A DNA stretch of 64,000 nucleotides, taken from contig NC_081824.1 in NCBI RefSeq assembly GCF_030867095.1, positions 344,094,203 through 344,158,202 of the forward strand, in the 5' to 3' direction. The notes under the pieces were generated by a model. That model searched no databases and had not been told where the DNA came from. It saw nothing but the letters and a program-made list of their open reading frames with translations. This DNA comes from Alligator mississippiensis. Lineage: Eukaryota > Chordata > Crocodylia > Alligatoridae. A program made the position numbers and the translations under genes. Of the stretch, positions 11,522 through 22,494 are shown one piece after another. Within the stretch, counting starts at the first letter, position 1. Each line of letters opens with the position of its first letter.

Positions 11522-12277
11522 ATACAACCATTCCATTCAGACGTTATAGTTACCAGCAGCAGTTGTTCAATAATGGCACTGGGTGGCTGGTCCAGGCTTT
11601 ATTGAGAGAGAAAGATCTTGGAGATCGCAGCTTGGAGCAGGGTGAACTGACGCACCTGTGATCCGACGGGACAGCAGTGGAGAGAGAGACTCACCCAACT
11701 TGACATTTTTAAAGTCTTCTTTTATAGGGGTTGGCATCCCTTGTTTCAGTGCTTTGGGGGTTTTCCATACCCAGCTTCTCTTTTTGCAGTTGTTCTTCAT
11801 TCTTCTTCAGCTTATCTCAGCCCGAGGTCAGTTTGGTCATCAAAGTTGGTATCTCAGCTTTGGAGTGTCCTTGCTGCCCATCGGGCAGGATGTGTGCATT
11901 CCTTCTCCTTGTTATCTCCTTTGTGCCCCAGGGGGCTCAAAGGGATTCTTCAGCCATCCATTAATAAGTTTACTGACTGGTAACTTACATTTGGCACCTT
12001 GTTGCTTACATAAACAGTTAAATCTTCTTTTTCCTGTCTCTATGCCATTATCTCACTATTCACCCATTCACATACACTCATTCAGAAAACGGCATACAGA
12101 ATTCATTCACTTATGTCAAGCAAAAGAATACAAAACGAAGTTTTCGAGTTACTTACAGGGCAAAACTAACATGGTTGCATTTCACTACTATTACACACTA
12201 TGCTAACATCAGCTATATCAGTTCAGTTGCTGCTATATAGCTGTACACAAAAAAACTCCAGAGCAGGGTAATGCTTG

Positions 12278-12837
12278 TACATGCAGTCCTCAACTTACAA
12301 TGTTTTGAGTTACAACATTTCACACTTACAACATTTATAAATTGACACCCTGTTTCAACTTTCTGACATCAGTTTCGACTTTACAACACTTGATCTGACG
12401 CTAAGCCACGCCAGTGAACAAGTTCGCTGTGTCATCCATCTCCCTGGAGAACATCTGTCCAAACTTCCTTGGACACTTTCTTTAAGAAAGCAGACAAGAC
12501 TTCAGAAGACCTTCAGTCAAGACTCCTGAGAAGACTCCAGCCAAGAGCCCTTCAAAAAGTCCAGCAAAGTCTCCTCAAAGATGTTCTTCCAAATCAATAT
12601 GATTGCTATTTACAATATAAATACATTAATGTAGCTGTATTACTCATCTATAATTGATTGAGTACAAAATTGTGGGTTATTTTTGGTGAAAATAGGGTAT
12701 CGGGCCTTGGTTCAGGAACCAATCCCCCATTTATAACATTGTTTCCTATGGGAAAATTGGTTCCAAGTTACAACATTTCGACTTAAGACGTGGTTTTCAG
12801 AAACCAATTGTGTTGTAAGTCTGAGGACTGCCTGTAT
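12278..12837. mobile_element. Tigger/mariner-like short element
   Basis: The ends GCAGTCCTCAACTTACAA and TTGTAAGTCTGAGGACTGC are inverted copies, and TA dinucleotides flank the element, as expected for the Tc1/mariner superfamily. Directly outside, the sequence resumes the host element (CTTGTA before, TATTTTCAAGTACTACC after, as in 16350-16375). The interior contains AAGACTTCAGAAGACC/AGACTCC-type direct repeats and no intact transposase. Confidence 0.8.
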
Positions 12838-13079
12838 TTTCAAGTACTACCCTGCTGCAGAGTTTATTAGTTTCACGTGCCCTAATAGGGATGCACGTGT
12901 AGATGCTGAGATGTTTGCTGTGTAGTTAATTAGTCAATTGCATTGTAAATGTCTTGTGTAGTTGCACCCGGAAGGGTATAAGAAAAGATGAGAGAACAGT
13001 TATAGGAAAAAATCATGCCCTTCACCCCTACCAGTCCAGGACCACATCTCCACATATAACTCACTTCCTCCATGCCTCA

Positions 13080-13280
13080 TCACCATGGGCGACGGGTGCC
13101 TCCTGAGTCTAGGGGGGCACCAGATTTCTGACGGGGGGGTGTACCCCAGGCACCGATCAATGACTGGGGGGGGGGGTGCCCCAGCAGCCAATCACCGAGC
13201 CAGTGGCAAAACTGGAAGTGCACTTTCGTGGCTGGTGCTTCCAGGGGGTGCACGACCAATTACCCCCTACGCATTGCCAA
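13080..13280. repeat. GC-rich unassigned repeat block
   Basis: G-runs alternate with GTGCCCC motifs, and the block ends in CCCCCTACGCATTGCCAATG, similar to the block ending near 575. The phrase GGTGCCTCCTG...CTAGGGGGG also resembles the inner part of the foldback fragment near 20.8 kb. It is probably a piece of an interspersed element. Confidence 0.4.
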
Positions 13281-13642
13281 TGCTCATCACCATCCTTGCT
13301 AAAGCCTTCTATCTCTCCAAAGCTCTGTCCGAGTCAGACTATCATAGCCCCAGGAACCTGCCTTTGGGTACTCACCCATGTTCCCACACAGTCCCCCTCA
13401 TACTGCCCATACATCCCTGACCTCAGTCTTTGCCCCTGTGGTACAACCTGCCTCCTGACTGAAAAAAATCTTGGATAGGGAAGCTTGGAAAATGTCAGTG
13501 AAAATAAGATTCAGAGGCCAAAGTAAAAATGTGATTTATTTTCTCAACATTTTGCCTGCAAACAGGGAGACAGACTGACAGAACCAGGGAATGGAAACAG
13601 CTGGTGAAGCTGAGCATTCCAGTAGCCAGCCTTAAGAAAACT

Positions 13643-14193
13643 CACTGGGCACATCCAGACGTGTGTGGATGTTTGGTTCCCTGGGGGCAAGTAGTGGCGG
13701 TGCACCTTGTGCTGCCACTACTTGTGCCCTGGGAACACCCATGCCAATTGGGTTTTGGCACACAGCAAGTTACCCTGGGTGGGGTGGGGGAGGCTGGGGC
13801 CAGCACTGGGCTGGCCCCAGCAGCCTTTCCTGATGTCATGGGGACCTCTCGGACTGCAGCCATGGCAGTTCTACTGCACGGAGCCTGGCTGGCAATGGAG
13901 TTCGGCTCTGGGTGACCCAGCTCTGTTTTTCAGCAGCACATACTGGCCAAGTGTGCGTTGCTCTGGTTTTTTTCCTGTGGGTTTTTTTTTTTGTTTGTTT
14001 TTTGAGGGGTTTTTTTGGACCTCATGATATTCAAGAGGCAAAAATACCCATGGAAAAAAAACGTGGAAAAAAAAAAAGCCTGGCGCAGCACCCTTGCAGC
14101 GTGGAGAACACTGGACTGTGTGATATGTGGCGCTGCAAACATGTTTGCAGTGCCACATACCACAAGACCGCACTTGTCTGGATGTGCCCAATG
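13643..14193. mobile_element. Inverted-repeat element, 'GGGCACATC' family
   Basis: The left end CACTGGGCACATCCAGAC and right end GTCTGGATGTGCCCAATG are inverted copies, 551 bp apart. The interior has G/T- and A-rich homopolymer runs (13970-14080) and two copies of a GCAAACATGTTTGC-like palindromic block. The termini resemble those of the 16008 and 21239 elements. There is no coding capacity. Confidence 0.75.
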
Positions 14194-14623
14194 TGTTTAT
14201 GACTGAGAAAGGGAATAGTGGGTTCTGAGCCTTTAAGGTCAGGGTTTAATTGTACTGACCCAAAAGCATAGCCATGAGGGAACAGTGTCTGGGAAGCACA
14301 CTCTGTTATTCATTACAAAATGCCAATACTAAATACCAAAGCTCATTACCAAATGTCCTGACTTGTTCAATCATGGAGCTGAGAACCCAAAGAACAACCT
14401 ATTCTTCTTGCTTGAAAGAAGAAGGATGGTAGTCACAGCTCCGCTCTGATTCGGAAGGCAATTGTGGGAACTAAAATAATTATAAATATCCAAAACAAAG
14501 GGGGTTCCTATAGATGTGCAGCGAGGCTGCTCCAACGAGCTGTATATCCAGTGTGTTGGCGCAGACTCGATTAATCAAGTCTGCTGGAGTGCAGAAATTA
14601 CTGTGGTCTAGCAGCCTCTAGCA

Positions 14624-14810
14624 CAGGCGTGGGCAAAATCTGGCCAACGGGCCAGATGTGGCCTGCTAGGCCATTCTATCTGGCCCGCAGGGCCACTAAA
14701 AAGTTTAGAAAATTAATATGTATCTGCCCCTGGCTACCTGTCATGCAGCCCTCAATGGCTTGCCAAAACTCAGTAAGCTGCCCTCCGCCCAAAATAATTG
14801 CCTGCCCCTA
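14624..14810. mobile_element. hAT-like short element (CAGGGGTGGGCAA family)
   Basis: It starts CAGGCGTGGGCAAAAT and ends TTGCCTGCCCCTAT, flanked by CTCTAGCA (14616-14623) and TTCTAGCA (14811-14818). The body is the same as the copy at 23553-23736 (shared CCATTCTATCTGGCCCG and TGTCATGCAGCCCTCAA). Confidence 0.85.
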
Positions 14811-16007
14811 TTCTAGCATCACGTGTATCAGTGTCCCTGTGTTGAAAAATGGCAGCGGGGCACTTTAAACTAAAACTTGTTCAATGAGCTTTAGTTCAAA
14901 ACATCCTGCCGCCATTTTTCAGTGCAAGGACATTGATACACAGGAAACTCAGGAGCTTTTAATTATTGTGGTTCACTAATTAAAGTACTCCCCCCTCCCC
15001 CAGCATCCCAGAACACGTCTATAAATGCCCAGGGTTTTTATTGCAAATCTCAATACAACATCAACTGTGGAGTCACTACTAACCCTTCGTTTGACACATA
15101 TTACACCTGCACAATGGTTACCATAAATACATTATCTGCCCACATAATATAGGCTCACTGTGACATACCCAATCTTTATGAGTTTGGGAAGCATAACAAA
15201 TACTCTATCCCAAATAAAATGACTTCCATATTGTAACAAAGATTTTCTATTAAGCTGCACTGTATAGTTACCTACTTTCAGAGGAGAAGAGATTGTATGT
15301 AACTTTGCAGATGTGATGTGCATCTGGCCGATATGATTGAATCCTTATTATTTGACAAAGAAGTATTTAAATCGCTTGTAAAAAGGCTTGGATTAATACA
15401 ATATAGGGTACAAAAATAGAAAGGGGGCTGTTATGTCCTGTACAATTTATAGCATACTTCAGATATCTATATATCATTTTTTAAAATTTGAGTGGGAACA
15501 GAGGCACAAAACAGATTAGTCTTGGAGTGCATGTGCATCTATAATGAGATCAAAGAATGAGCATTTGTGGGCTGTCTGTGCCTCAGATTGATTCTGTTCA
15601 TGTTCCAGCCACTAGGGAGCATCAGTGTGACTTCTGTGAAATAAGTTATTGAGTGTGTATTTATATATTATAAAATGACTACATGCACACACACACCTCT
15701 ACTTTAAAGGAACGTTAAGACTGCAAAGTCAATTGCCAAAAGTTAGGAATGCCAAAAATTAATGATGCCTGCGGAGCCTTAACTCCTCCCCTAGTGCATA
15801 TGCATTGTGCACTCAGTAGGAGCACAGAATACCAGCAAGCTATTGAGCTACTCAATATTTTGCTTTCTTTTTATTCTTCAGTATGTAGAGCCACATCTTG
15901 TTTACTACACACCGTTCAAACTCTTCTCTGAAGGCAGAATAATTATTTTCAACTGTGTCCATCACTATAGAATGATAGGTACTTATAGTACTATAGTGCT
16001 TCACAAA
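14811..16007. other. Gene-free stretch
   Basis: No exon or transposon terminus is clear. The AT-rich part at 15350-15720 contains short simple-sequence runs only. Small reading frames here have no recognisable content. Confidence 0.45.
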
Positions 16008-16495
16008 CAGTGGGCATATCTACACATGCAATTAATGCAAAGCAATAAACTCTGGAGTTTGTTGCTCCCAGGTGCATCATTTGAACATGCACCTGGGACT
16101 GCAGTACACTGAGCTGGGTTGAAACATCCCTGGTTGGCAGGTAGCTCTGGGGGGCAGCCTACCAGCCTGGTTCTGCTCCCCCTCTGGCTCAACATGCTGC
16201 TGAAGGGCTGGCTGGGGCACGAGGGTGCTCTAGTGCAGGGCTAGCCAGCCTGCAGCCCCTGCACTGAAGCACCCTTGTGTACCAGCAAGCCGTGTCAGCG
16301 CCTATATGTACACTGCTGCAGGGTAAAAAAATTCTGCAGCAGGATAGTACTTGTAAAGTAGTATTTGCAAGTACCAACCTGCTGCAGAGTTAATTAGTTT
16401 ACTCCAGCCTAATAGCCCTACACATGTAGACACCAAGACATTTACTAATTTGTCAACTCCGCAGTAAATATCTCATGTAGACACATTCAGTAACT
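16008..16495. mobile_element. Inverted-repeat element, 'GGGCACATCTACAC' family, uninterrupted copy
   Basis: It opens with CAGTGGGCATATCTACACATG and closes with TCATGTAGACACATTCAG, imperfect inverted ends. A central GC-rich part and two CTGCAGCAGG-like blocks are shared with the interrupted copy at 11150-12975. It is nonautonomous, with no transposase. Confidence 0.75.
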
Positions 16496-16982
16496 TATAT
16501 TCACAACATCCCTGTGCAATGTTATTGTCTCCTCCTTCCCATATTACAGACTGGAGAACAGACTGGGCATTTAGAGATCAAGGTAAAAAAATATTCACCC
16601 AATCTGGGTACCAAATTTGAAGCATCTTTCTGAATACTTAGTGTTATGTAGCACATTCTGCATTCAGACCACAGCATCCATTAAGTTCAGTTGCAGCTGT
16701 GAGTCCTCAGCACTTCTGCAAGTCAGGTGGCCAGGGTCTCAAATTGAGCACCTAAAAACCAAGAAACAGAAAACTGATGACCACTCTGAAAAACATGGCT
16801 TAAATGACTTGTACAGTACTACATAGGGATTCTTCATCCATCTTCATGTGCCTTGACTGTAAGTAACACTGTCTTGCAATGCTCACCTCATTTATGACCT
16901 ATGTTCCAACATGTGTAATAAATGAGGAAGGGGGCCTACCATATAGCTCTATAGTAGTATAAGAGGTACACCACTTGTCAAA

Positions 16983-17365
16983 CTGTTAAGCCCTACCCCT
17001 TGACAGCCCCTCCGCCCCCTCACCTCCCGCCCCTAATCCCTGACTTTTGCCGTGCAAAGTCCTGCCCCTGGTCTCTGGAAGAACTCCTTTTGAGAGGGGG
17101 TTTGAGAGGGGGAACTCCTGCTCTGTCACATGGTCTGTGACATCAAAATTGGTTTTGTTCAAGTCTGAAAGAGAGGAGTTCAAGACAAGCCTGAAGATGA
17201 CATTTCCTTGCCTGCATGGACTCTGGTCTTTATAGCTTCTAGACTGCTGTAAATATTGTATTGTATTACCTGATTAATAAACCTTGTTTTACTGTGGTTT
17301 AAATTTGTTGTCAAGCCTTTGAATCCACCATACATGTGAGGATTAGTAAGGGTCACTACAGTTAC
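16983..17365 (+). mobile_element. Possible solo LTR
   Basis: The segment starts TGTTAAGCCCTACCCC and ends GGGTCACTACA, with a poly(A) signal AATAAACC at about 17276 and a T/G-rich tail, the layout of a small LTR. No matching target duplication was found and no second copy is present in the window. The identification is therefore tentative. Confidence 0.35.
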
Positions 17366-17586
17366 CATCCATGTCTACACAGTAGGCTTTGGTAAAAGAC
17401 ATTTATTACACTCCTGAAGTAGGGATTTTTAGTAGGGTGAGCTCTCTTTTCAAATTGACCAAAAAGTAGAATAAGATCCTGAACAGAAGCCAGGTAACAA
17501 CCTAGCTTTCAGTTCAGGGTGCTTCTACCCTACAACATGCCAGCAAGTGAAAAAGAAGGCATTTTAAAAGAAACAAGACTATTGTT

Positions 17587-17900
17587 TCAGATGTGGATGC
17601 ACAATGGCAGGCAGATGTGGTGGATATAAAGCAGTGCTCCAAACACAACCATGGCTTTCACCTCATTATTTATAACAAAATTGTAGATATTATGCTGCTT
17701 TAACAGTTTGCTTAAATACTTATTTAAAAATTCTTTCCCCCAATCAGTCTGTAATTTTTGAGGTACATGACCCTCTGTGAAAATGGTTTTAAAGACCAGG
17801 GATATTTCACCCACTGATTTGTCTTGTAGGCCCATGGCTCAGACATGCTTTAATAATATGTCTATCACTATTAATATGTACTTAAACTCATGATTGTGTT
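17587..17900 (-). pseudogene. Polinton/Maverick-type integrase fragment
   Basis: The minus-strand frame contains LQTDWGKEFLNKYLSKLL, which closely follows the LQTDKGKEF-type motif of the retroviral-like integrase core found in Polintons and related transposon-derived proteins. The residues next to it (GLQDKSVGEISLVFKTIF) fit the preceding helix region. The flanking minus-strand sequence up to about 17900 continues the similarity in broken form. No capsid or polymerase part was found nearby, so this is an isolated, broken fossil. A different integrase-bearing element is the alternative. Confidence 0.6.
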
Positions 17901-17989
17901 TGGAACTTCTGGGGCCCTTGGGGTTGGCCATGCACCATGAGGGCAGGCCATTGGAGGGCCAGTGTTTCCCAGTCAAGGGGTGGACCTTC

Positions 17990-18717
17990 TGGGTGCTTGT
18001 ACACATGACAGGGGTTTAGTCCTTAGGGTTGCATTCTATGTCCCCTAAATTGAAATGGTGGGTTTTTAATTGAAACCCTCCATTTCAATTTAGGGGTTTC
18101 TGTCACTGTTAGTGAGGGGCCTGATCCTTTTTTTTTTTTTTTTTTTGGCAGAACCTGCCCAAGGCCTGGGCACAACTGCCAGCAGTCTGAATGGCCCCAG
18201 TCCTCCTTTCTATGGTGGTGGCATACCCTCGGAACTGCCCAGGTGGGCCACTAGTGGGCCAGGTGCTGCCCCAGCTCAGAGGCAGCACCTGGCCTGATCC
18301 AACTCTTCCCTGACCCCAAGCTGGAGAAGCACCCAGACTACTAGCAGCCCACCTGGGTGGCCTCTGAAGGTGCCACCACTGCAGAGGGAAGGACCAGGCG
18401 CCCCTGCAGTTCAGGAGCTGCTCAGCCTACTTACAGCTTGCCCTTTGGCCATGGGAGAGGTGGACAGAGTCTGCCAAAAAAAAAAAAAGGCAAGGAGTGG
18501 CAAGGAGCCCGGCCTTTTTTTCCTGTGGAGCCTGTTCACCTCTACCGCAGCCAGGAGACAAGCTGACTAATAGCTGTAATGCATCATTGCAAACTAAACT
18601 AAATCAGGTTTACAACAATGCAAACTCATTTAAACCCCCACAAACTCCTGCATGTATACAGTGTGACATCATTAAGCCACACAAAGTGACATTTTCATCA
18701 TGTGTACAAGCACCCTC
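17990..18717. mobile_element. Inverted-repeat element with internal hairpin
   Basis: GGGTGCTTGTACACATGACA at the left and its inverted copy ATGTGTACAAGCACCC at the right (18700-18717) bound about 730 bp. Near the left end lies a perfect 17-bp inverted repeat (18042-18058 and 18080-18096). Homopolymer T (18128-18146) and A (18477-18488) runs flank a GC-rich middle. No transposase is visible. Confidence 0.65.
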
Positions 18718-19812
18718 TGATGTCCTGGTCCATGTGATGGGGAGCAGGGGATTCTGAGACTAATGTGGTAGTTAACCTGGCAGTGAGGGGTTGGGGATTG
18801 GGGTTGGATGGGTAGGCCTTCTGGTGTCATGGACTATGTGACAAGGCTTCCTGTTCCAATATGGTAACCTCTTCCCTAAACAAGTACTTCTAGGGCAAGA
18901 CACAGAACTTCTGGTGGCAAAGCTCAGGGGGCAGAGGTGGGATGTCTGTTTCCAAGATGGCAGCCAAGATGGTGGCTGAGGTGGGACACCTGTGAAGGGG
19001 TTGGGATTAACAGTTTGACGAGGTATACTCCTTATACTACCCTCTACCTATAATAAAAATCTGCCTTTGCTGTTTAAGACACTCAGAAAAGAAGAAGTCT
19101 TTTGAAATTTTTAGTATATGTGACAATGGAAACTGAGGGCAGTTTACAGGTTTCGCATCCTCAGATTCTTAACGTATCAAAATTTTAGGCACAAGCAGGG
19201 CATCTGGTCACTGCAGTATTTGGCCCCAGAAAAATCTTGATTCTACTGCTATCCCTGGTTCATTCATTGTCAGGAAGCGCAGTGAATACAGGTTCTATTT
19301 ATTTTGCCTGGGCTTTGGGCTCCAGCAGAGTCAATGAAGCATAGACCACATAAGCACTTTAACAGTCTTTTCTCTTCAGTTAGAGCAAACTGTGTATTAA
19401 GCAGTATGACATTCCTTGTTCCAATCTCCCCCTCCTCTTGCCCCCCAACCAGGCACAGTCAACTAAAGGAAGAGACTAAAGAATGATTTTTACCATACAG
19501 TCACAGAATTCCGGCTTCCTGTGGAGGAAATCAGAATGGCTCGCCTCAGAATTTATGGCCTTGGCAACACAAAACATGTGTTTTCAACATTCTCTTACTT
19601 ATTAGCAAAGAGTGAGAGGGCTCTACTCTATTGCTGTTGGCTACTCTGAGGGAAGAATTTTACCCCCCGCCCCCCAGTGTATACATAAAAGGCACAGACA
19701 GAGGTGCAGCTCACAGGTCTAACTCATGGTGCTTTACAGAAAGCACCATGAGTTAGACTGAGCCTCCCAGTGCAACAGATGTTAGCTGTTGGGTCAGGAG
19801 GGTGGGAAATCA
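18718..19812. other. Gene-free stretch, possibly LTR-like sequence
   Basis: From 18718 to about 19127 the sequence has G-rich blocks, an ATAATAAAAATC poly(A)-like site (about 19049) and a TATGTGACA end. Together with 17896-17989 this could be an LTR into which the 17990-18717 element inserted, but no pair or duplication proves it. No exon is seen from 19128 to 19812. Confidence 0.25.
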
Positions 19813-19948
19813 AACTCCAATTTTACTCAGAATCGATTCAGAAAGCCTAAAGCTTTCAGCAATTCAATTCGGATTTCTAGCTTCGGCCTCCGAATCATCC
19901 AAATCATCTCTGAATCCGAATCATGATCTGAAGTTTTGCACAGCCCTA
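19813..19948. mobile_element. Terminal fragment of the foldback element
   Basis: AATCGATTCAGAAAG, AATTCAATTCGGATT and the terminus GAAGTTTTGCACAGCCCTA match the right arm of the full copy at 54562-55391. Only one arm end is present. Confidence 0.75.
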
Positions 19949-20329
19949 CTAATTAGGTAGAATGGAAAGGGGGGGGGGATTCCCTTTTTCATACAAAAGG
20001 GCTGAGTTAGCTTACCTCCAGAAGAGGATTCATGCATGAGCACCCTAACCAGAGATCAAGCCAGGCTGAGGTGCTTAACTAATGTTGAGAGGTAGGGCCT
20101 AACTAAGCCCCTCTTTTCAGCATTTCCCACGGGTAATTAAAGCAGCTCAGCTCATCTACTTTTGCAAATCCCTTTCTTAGGTACCTGATTCAAGATCAGC
20201 AGTTTGATGCCTGAGTCCTTTTGGCGCCTCTAGCTCTTTCAGCCTGTCAATCTGAGTGAAGATGACAACCTCTTCTAGATTATTTTAAAGGGAGCAATAA
20301 AGAAAAAAAATAGAACAAACCTGAAGGAC

Positions 20330-20766
20330 CTACTGGTATTTAGCAGGAAGATTCATTTCACCTCTGTGGTATTTGCTATGTGAAGAGCATGACCAGAAGC
20401 GGATGACTTTATGGCAAAAGATAGGTGCTGGAGAACAGAACATGGCTGCCAGGCCACCATAATTGCCAAAGACATTTGAGAGGTTCCCCCACACAAGGAA
20501 AATGGTTCCAAAAGCAAAGCCTAATAGGATAGAAAGTCCAAGGCAGATTCTTTCTTGATCAGCGCCATCAGCAACCTGCGCATACTCTCTCGCTCTGGCA
20601 AAAGATCCCCTACAGTAATGCTTGCCGAGTTTTTTAACAGAAAAGACAGATTCTTGTAGCTAGTTTTTTGAAAGTAGTGCTTAGGGTACAGGCAAATTAA
20701 CCTAGTGCAGTGAGCACATTTACTGCACAGTAACCAGTAACTTAGCCCTGTTTCATAGAGGGCCAA
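20330..20766 (-). other. Unidentified possible coding relic
   Basis: The minus strand has an 81-codon open frame (20766-20521) with a plausible protein-like end, including VGDLLPERESMRRLLMAL. The next stretch, in another frame, is open for about 60 codons and encodes a hydrophobic segment (GFAFGTIFLVWGNLSN). The low-complexity-free composition looks more protein-like than the neighbouring frames. I do not recognise the family and see no clear splice sites. It could be a retrocopy, a relic of an unknown element, or chance. Confidence 0.3.
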
Positions 20767-20774
20767 GCTGTTCT

Positions 20775-21066
20775 GCTTTAGTTTTCATTGACCGTGGGCT
20801 TGGCGACTGGTGCCTCCTGGGTCTGGGGGGAGCACCCAGCATTGCAGCATTCAGAAGCCACGCTGGTACCTTGAGGTACATAGAAAAAACATTTAAAGCT
20901 GTGTCTATGTCTGAATCATTGATTTTCCAAATCAGCATCGAATCTTCAGATTTGGGTTTGGCTGAATCAAATCAGGGACAGTGACCCAAATCAACAAATC
21001 GAATCACTGTCCCTGATTCAGGCCAAATCCAAATCCGAATTGAATAGGGCCCACTTCGCACAGCCT
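20775..21066. mobile_element. Single-arm fragment of the foldback element
   Basis: It contains CTGGTACCTTGAGGTACAT, AACATTTAAAGCTGTGTC, GGGACAGTGA twice in inverted order and the terminus TTCGCACAGCCTTA. These match one arm of the copies at 43251-44698 and 54562-55391, in reverse orientation. The second arm is missing. Confidence 0.75.
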
Positions 21067-21238
21067 TAATATGGACAGTTCCTGAACATCAGGTGCTCTC
21101 TGGGTAAACTTTTGCCTCTTTTTAATTTGCTCTAATTTGTCCACACCCTCAGGCACATGTACGGCCAATTTAAACCCCTTCTTTCAGCTTAAATGACTTT
21201 TCTGTCTCCATTGCGTTTGCTCTCTGTAACTACCCTCT

Positions 21239-21515
21239 CAGTGGGCACATCTACACATGCATTAATGTGCAGTGGTTACTGCACATTTAATTTAGTACCT
21301 ATAATAACAGTACCTGTTACTACAGGTACTAAACTAAATGCACAATAACTGGCACTACTATGCAGTAGCACTGGTGCGCAGATTTTAGGTGACGCTAATG
21401 CACAGTAGACTATTTCTACTGTGCCATTAGCACATTAGCATGGTTTTTGCCCACCACACTAATGCACAGTAGAATTAGTCTACTGTGCATGTGACATCTC
21501 ATGTAAATGCACCCA
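21239..21515. mobile_element. Inverted-repeat element, 'GGGCACATCTACAC' family
   Basis: It begins AGTGGGCACATCTACACATG and ends near CATCTCATGTAAATGCACCC, an imperfect inverted copy. The interior is unusually palindromic, with GTACCTATAATAACAGTACC/GTTACTACAGGTAC and several CTACTGTGCAT-type blocks. Confidence 0.65.
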
Positions 21516-21802
21516 GTCTTCCTTTTCCTAGGCTAATCCAATCTCACTATGCTGCAGTGACAGTATTTCCGAGCAAGTCTCACCCATCCACTCCCACCCA
21601 TATACTGCATGCCACTGATCATTGGCATGGCTTTTCCAGATTTGTCTCTCTACAGCAGCTCTTGAAACCTCGATCTCCGGTGTGGTTGGGAACAGCTGCT
21701 GGGATGACCCTGGAGCAGCTTCACAGACATATTTCCAGGTTTGGAGCATATCAGTGGGAGCAGATAGGCAAGGCCTGGTCGGGGCATTCTGCCACCTCAG
21801 CA

Positions 21803-22012
21803 GGCGCGTCTCCACATGCAGATTTACTGCGCAGTAACCAAAAATTACTGCGCAGTATGGGCATGTGTCTGCACATGCACATCTGTACTGCACAGTATAT
21901 ATGGTGACTTATGCTGACTTGGGTGTAAATTTGAAACCTCCATCATGCAGGTATCAAATTTATGCCCGCTTAGTTACTGTGCAGTAAAGCTTGCTTAAAT
22001 CACCATTATTGC
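21803..22012. repeat. Palindrome-rich short element
   Basis: TTACTGCGCAGTAA occurs twice within 35 bp (about 21824-21857), followed by ACTGCACAGTA and TTACTGTGCAGTAA. The start CGTCTCCACATGCAGA is similar in style to the neighbouring inverted-repeat family. Ends are not defined. Confidence 0.5.
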
Positions 22013-22342
22013 CTATCTCCACTTTCAAAATAATGAACTGAAATTGCTTTTATACGATATACTATAAAGCCATATATTTCTGTTACACTGTTGCTCCTTT
22101 TCTTTTCACTTGATAAGAGTGTGTGAAGGAGCAAGTTATCGGCAGAAAATTATGACTCAGCCACTCTTACTGGGTTCAGAAGTAACTAGAAAAATTGCAA
22201 AGATAGAAAATAATATCTTGGTGCAGTCTCTACCTGTGTCAGTATTTTTATTTTTGTACATTATATGAATTTACAACACTTCATGGGTGACAGAAAGACA
22301 AGGCACCATCTTCTGACAGGATATCAATAACCCCTGTAGCTT

Positions 22343-22414
22343 GCTGTGATCGTATCGTGGTCAGTACTCTGTGTTGTGGCCACAGCAACCTCGGTTCAAA
22401 TCCGAGTCACGGCA
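22343..22414 (+). tRNA. tRNA-His (GTG) gene or recent tRNA pseudogene
   Basis: The 72-nt sequence folds as a cloverleaf. The acceptor stem pairs GCTGTGA with TCACGGC (one G-T pair), the anticodon stem pairs CTGTG with CACAG around TTGTGGC with anticodon GTG, and the T arm holds GGTTCAAATCC. From recall, vertebrate tRNA-His differs at only a handful of sites, several of which look like CpG decay. Stem pairing is kept. The nearest T-run for Pol III termination is at 22452-22456, about 38 bp downstream, which is far for an active gene. It may instead head a tRNA-derived SINE. Confidence 0.65.
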
Positions 22415-22494
22415 TTACTTGGCAAGTGGTAGCACAGCAGGGGGTTCTGCCTTTTTCTTCAAGCAAAACTAAGGCAATTATTTTCTTGCTCTAC

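Larger units (their letters stand above)
11150..12975. mobile_element. Inverted-repeat element of the 'GGGCACATCTACAC' family, interrupted by later insertions
   Basis: The left part (about 11165-11385) and right part (about 12840-12975) align with the uninterrupted copy at 16008-16495. They share GGCTGGGGCACAAGGGTGCT-like and CTGCAGAGTTTATTAG-like blocks and a GTGTAG...GTTGCACC end. Between them lie about 850 bp of unrelated sequence (11393-12238) and a Tigger-like element (12278-12837). The 11.39-12.24 kb insert holds a (CA)n tract (11493-11521) and could be a solo LTR, but I cannot define its ends. Confidence 0.65.

Noticed and set aside
11658-12206. 182-codon plus-strand frame
   Set aside because: It lies in the unassigned insert between element halves. 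The serine/leucine-rich translation has no recognisable domain, and overlapping frames are equally open.
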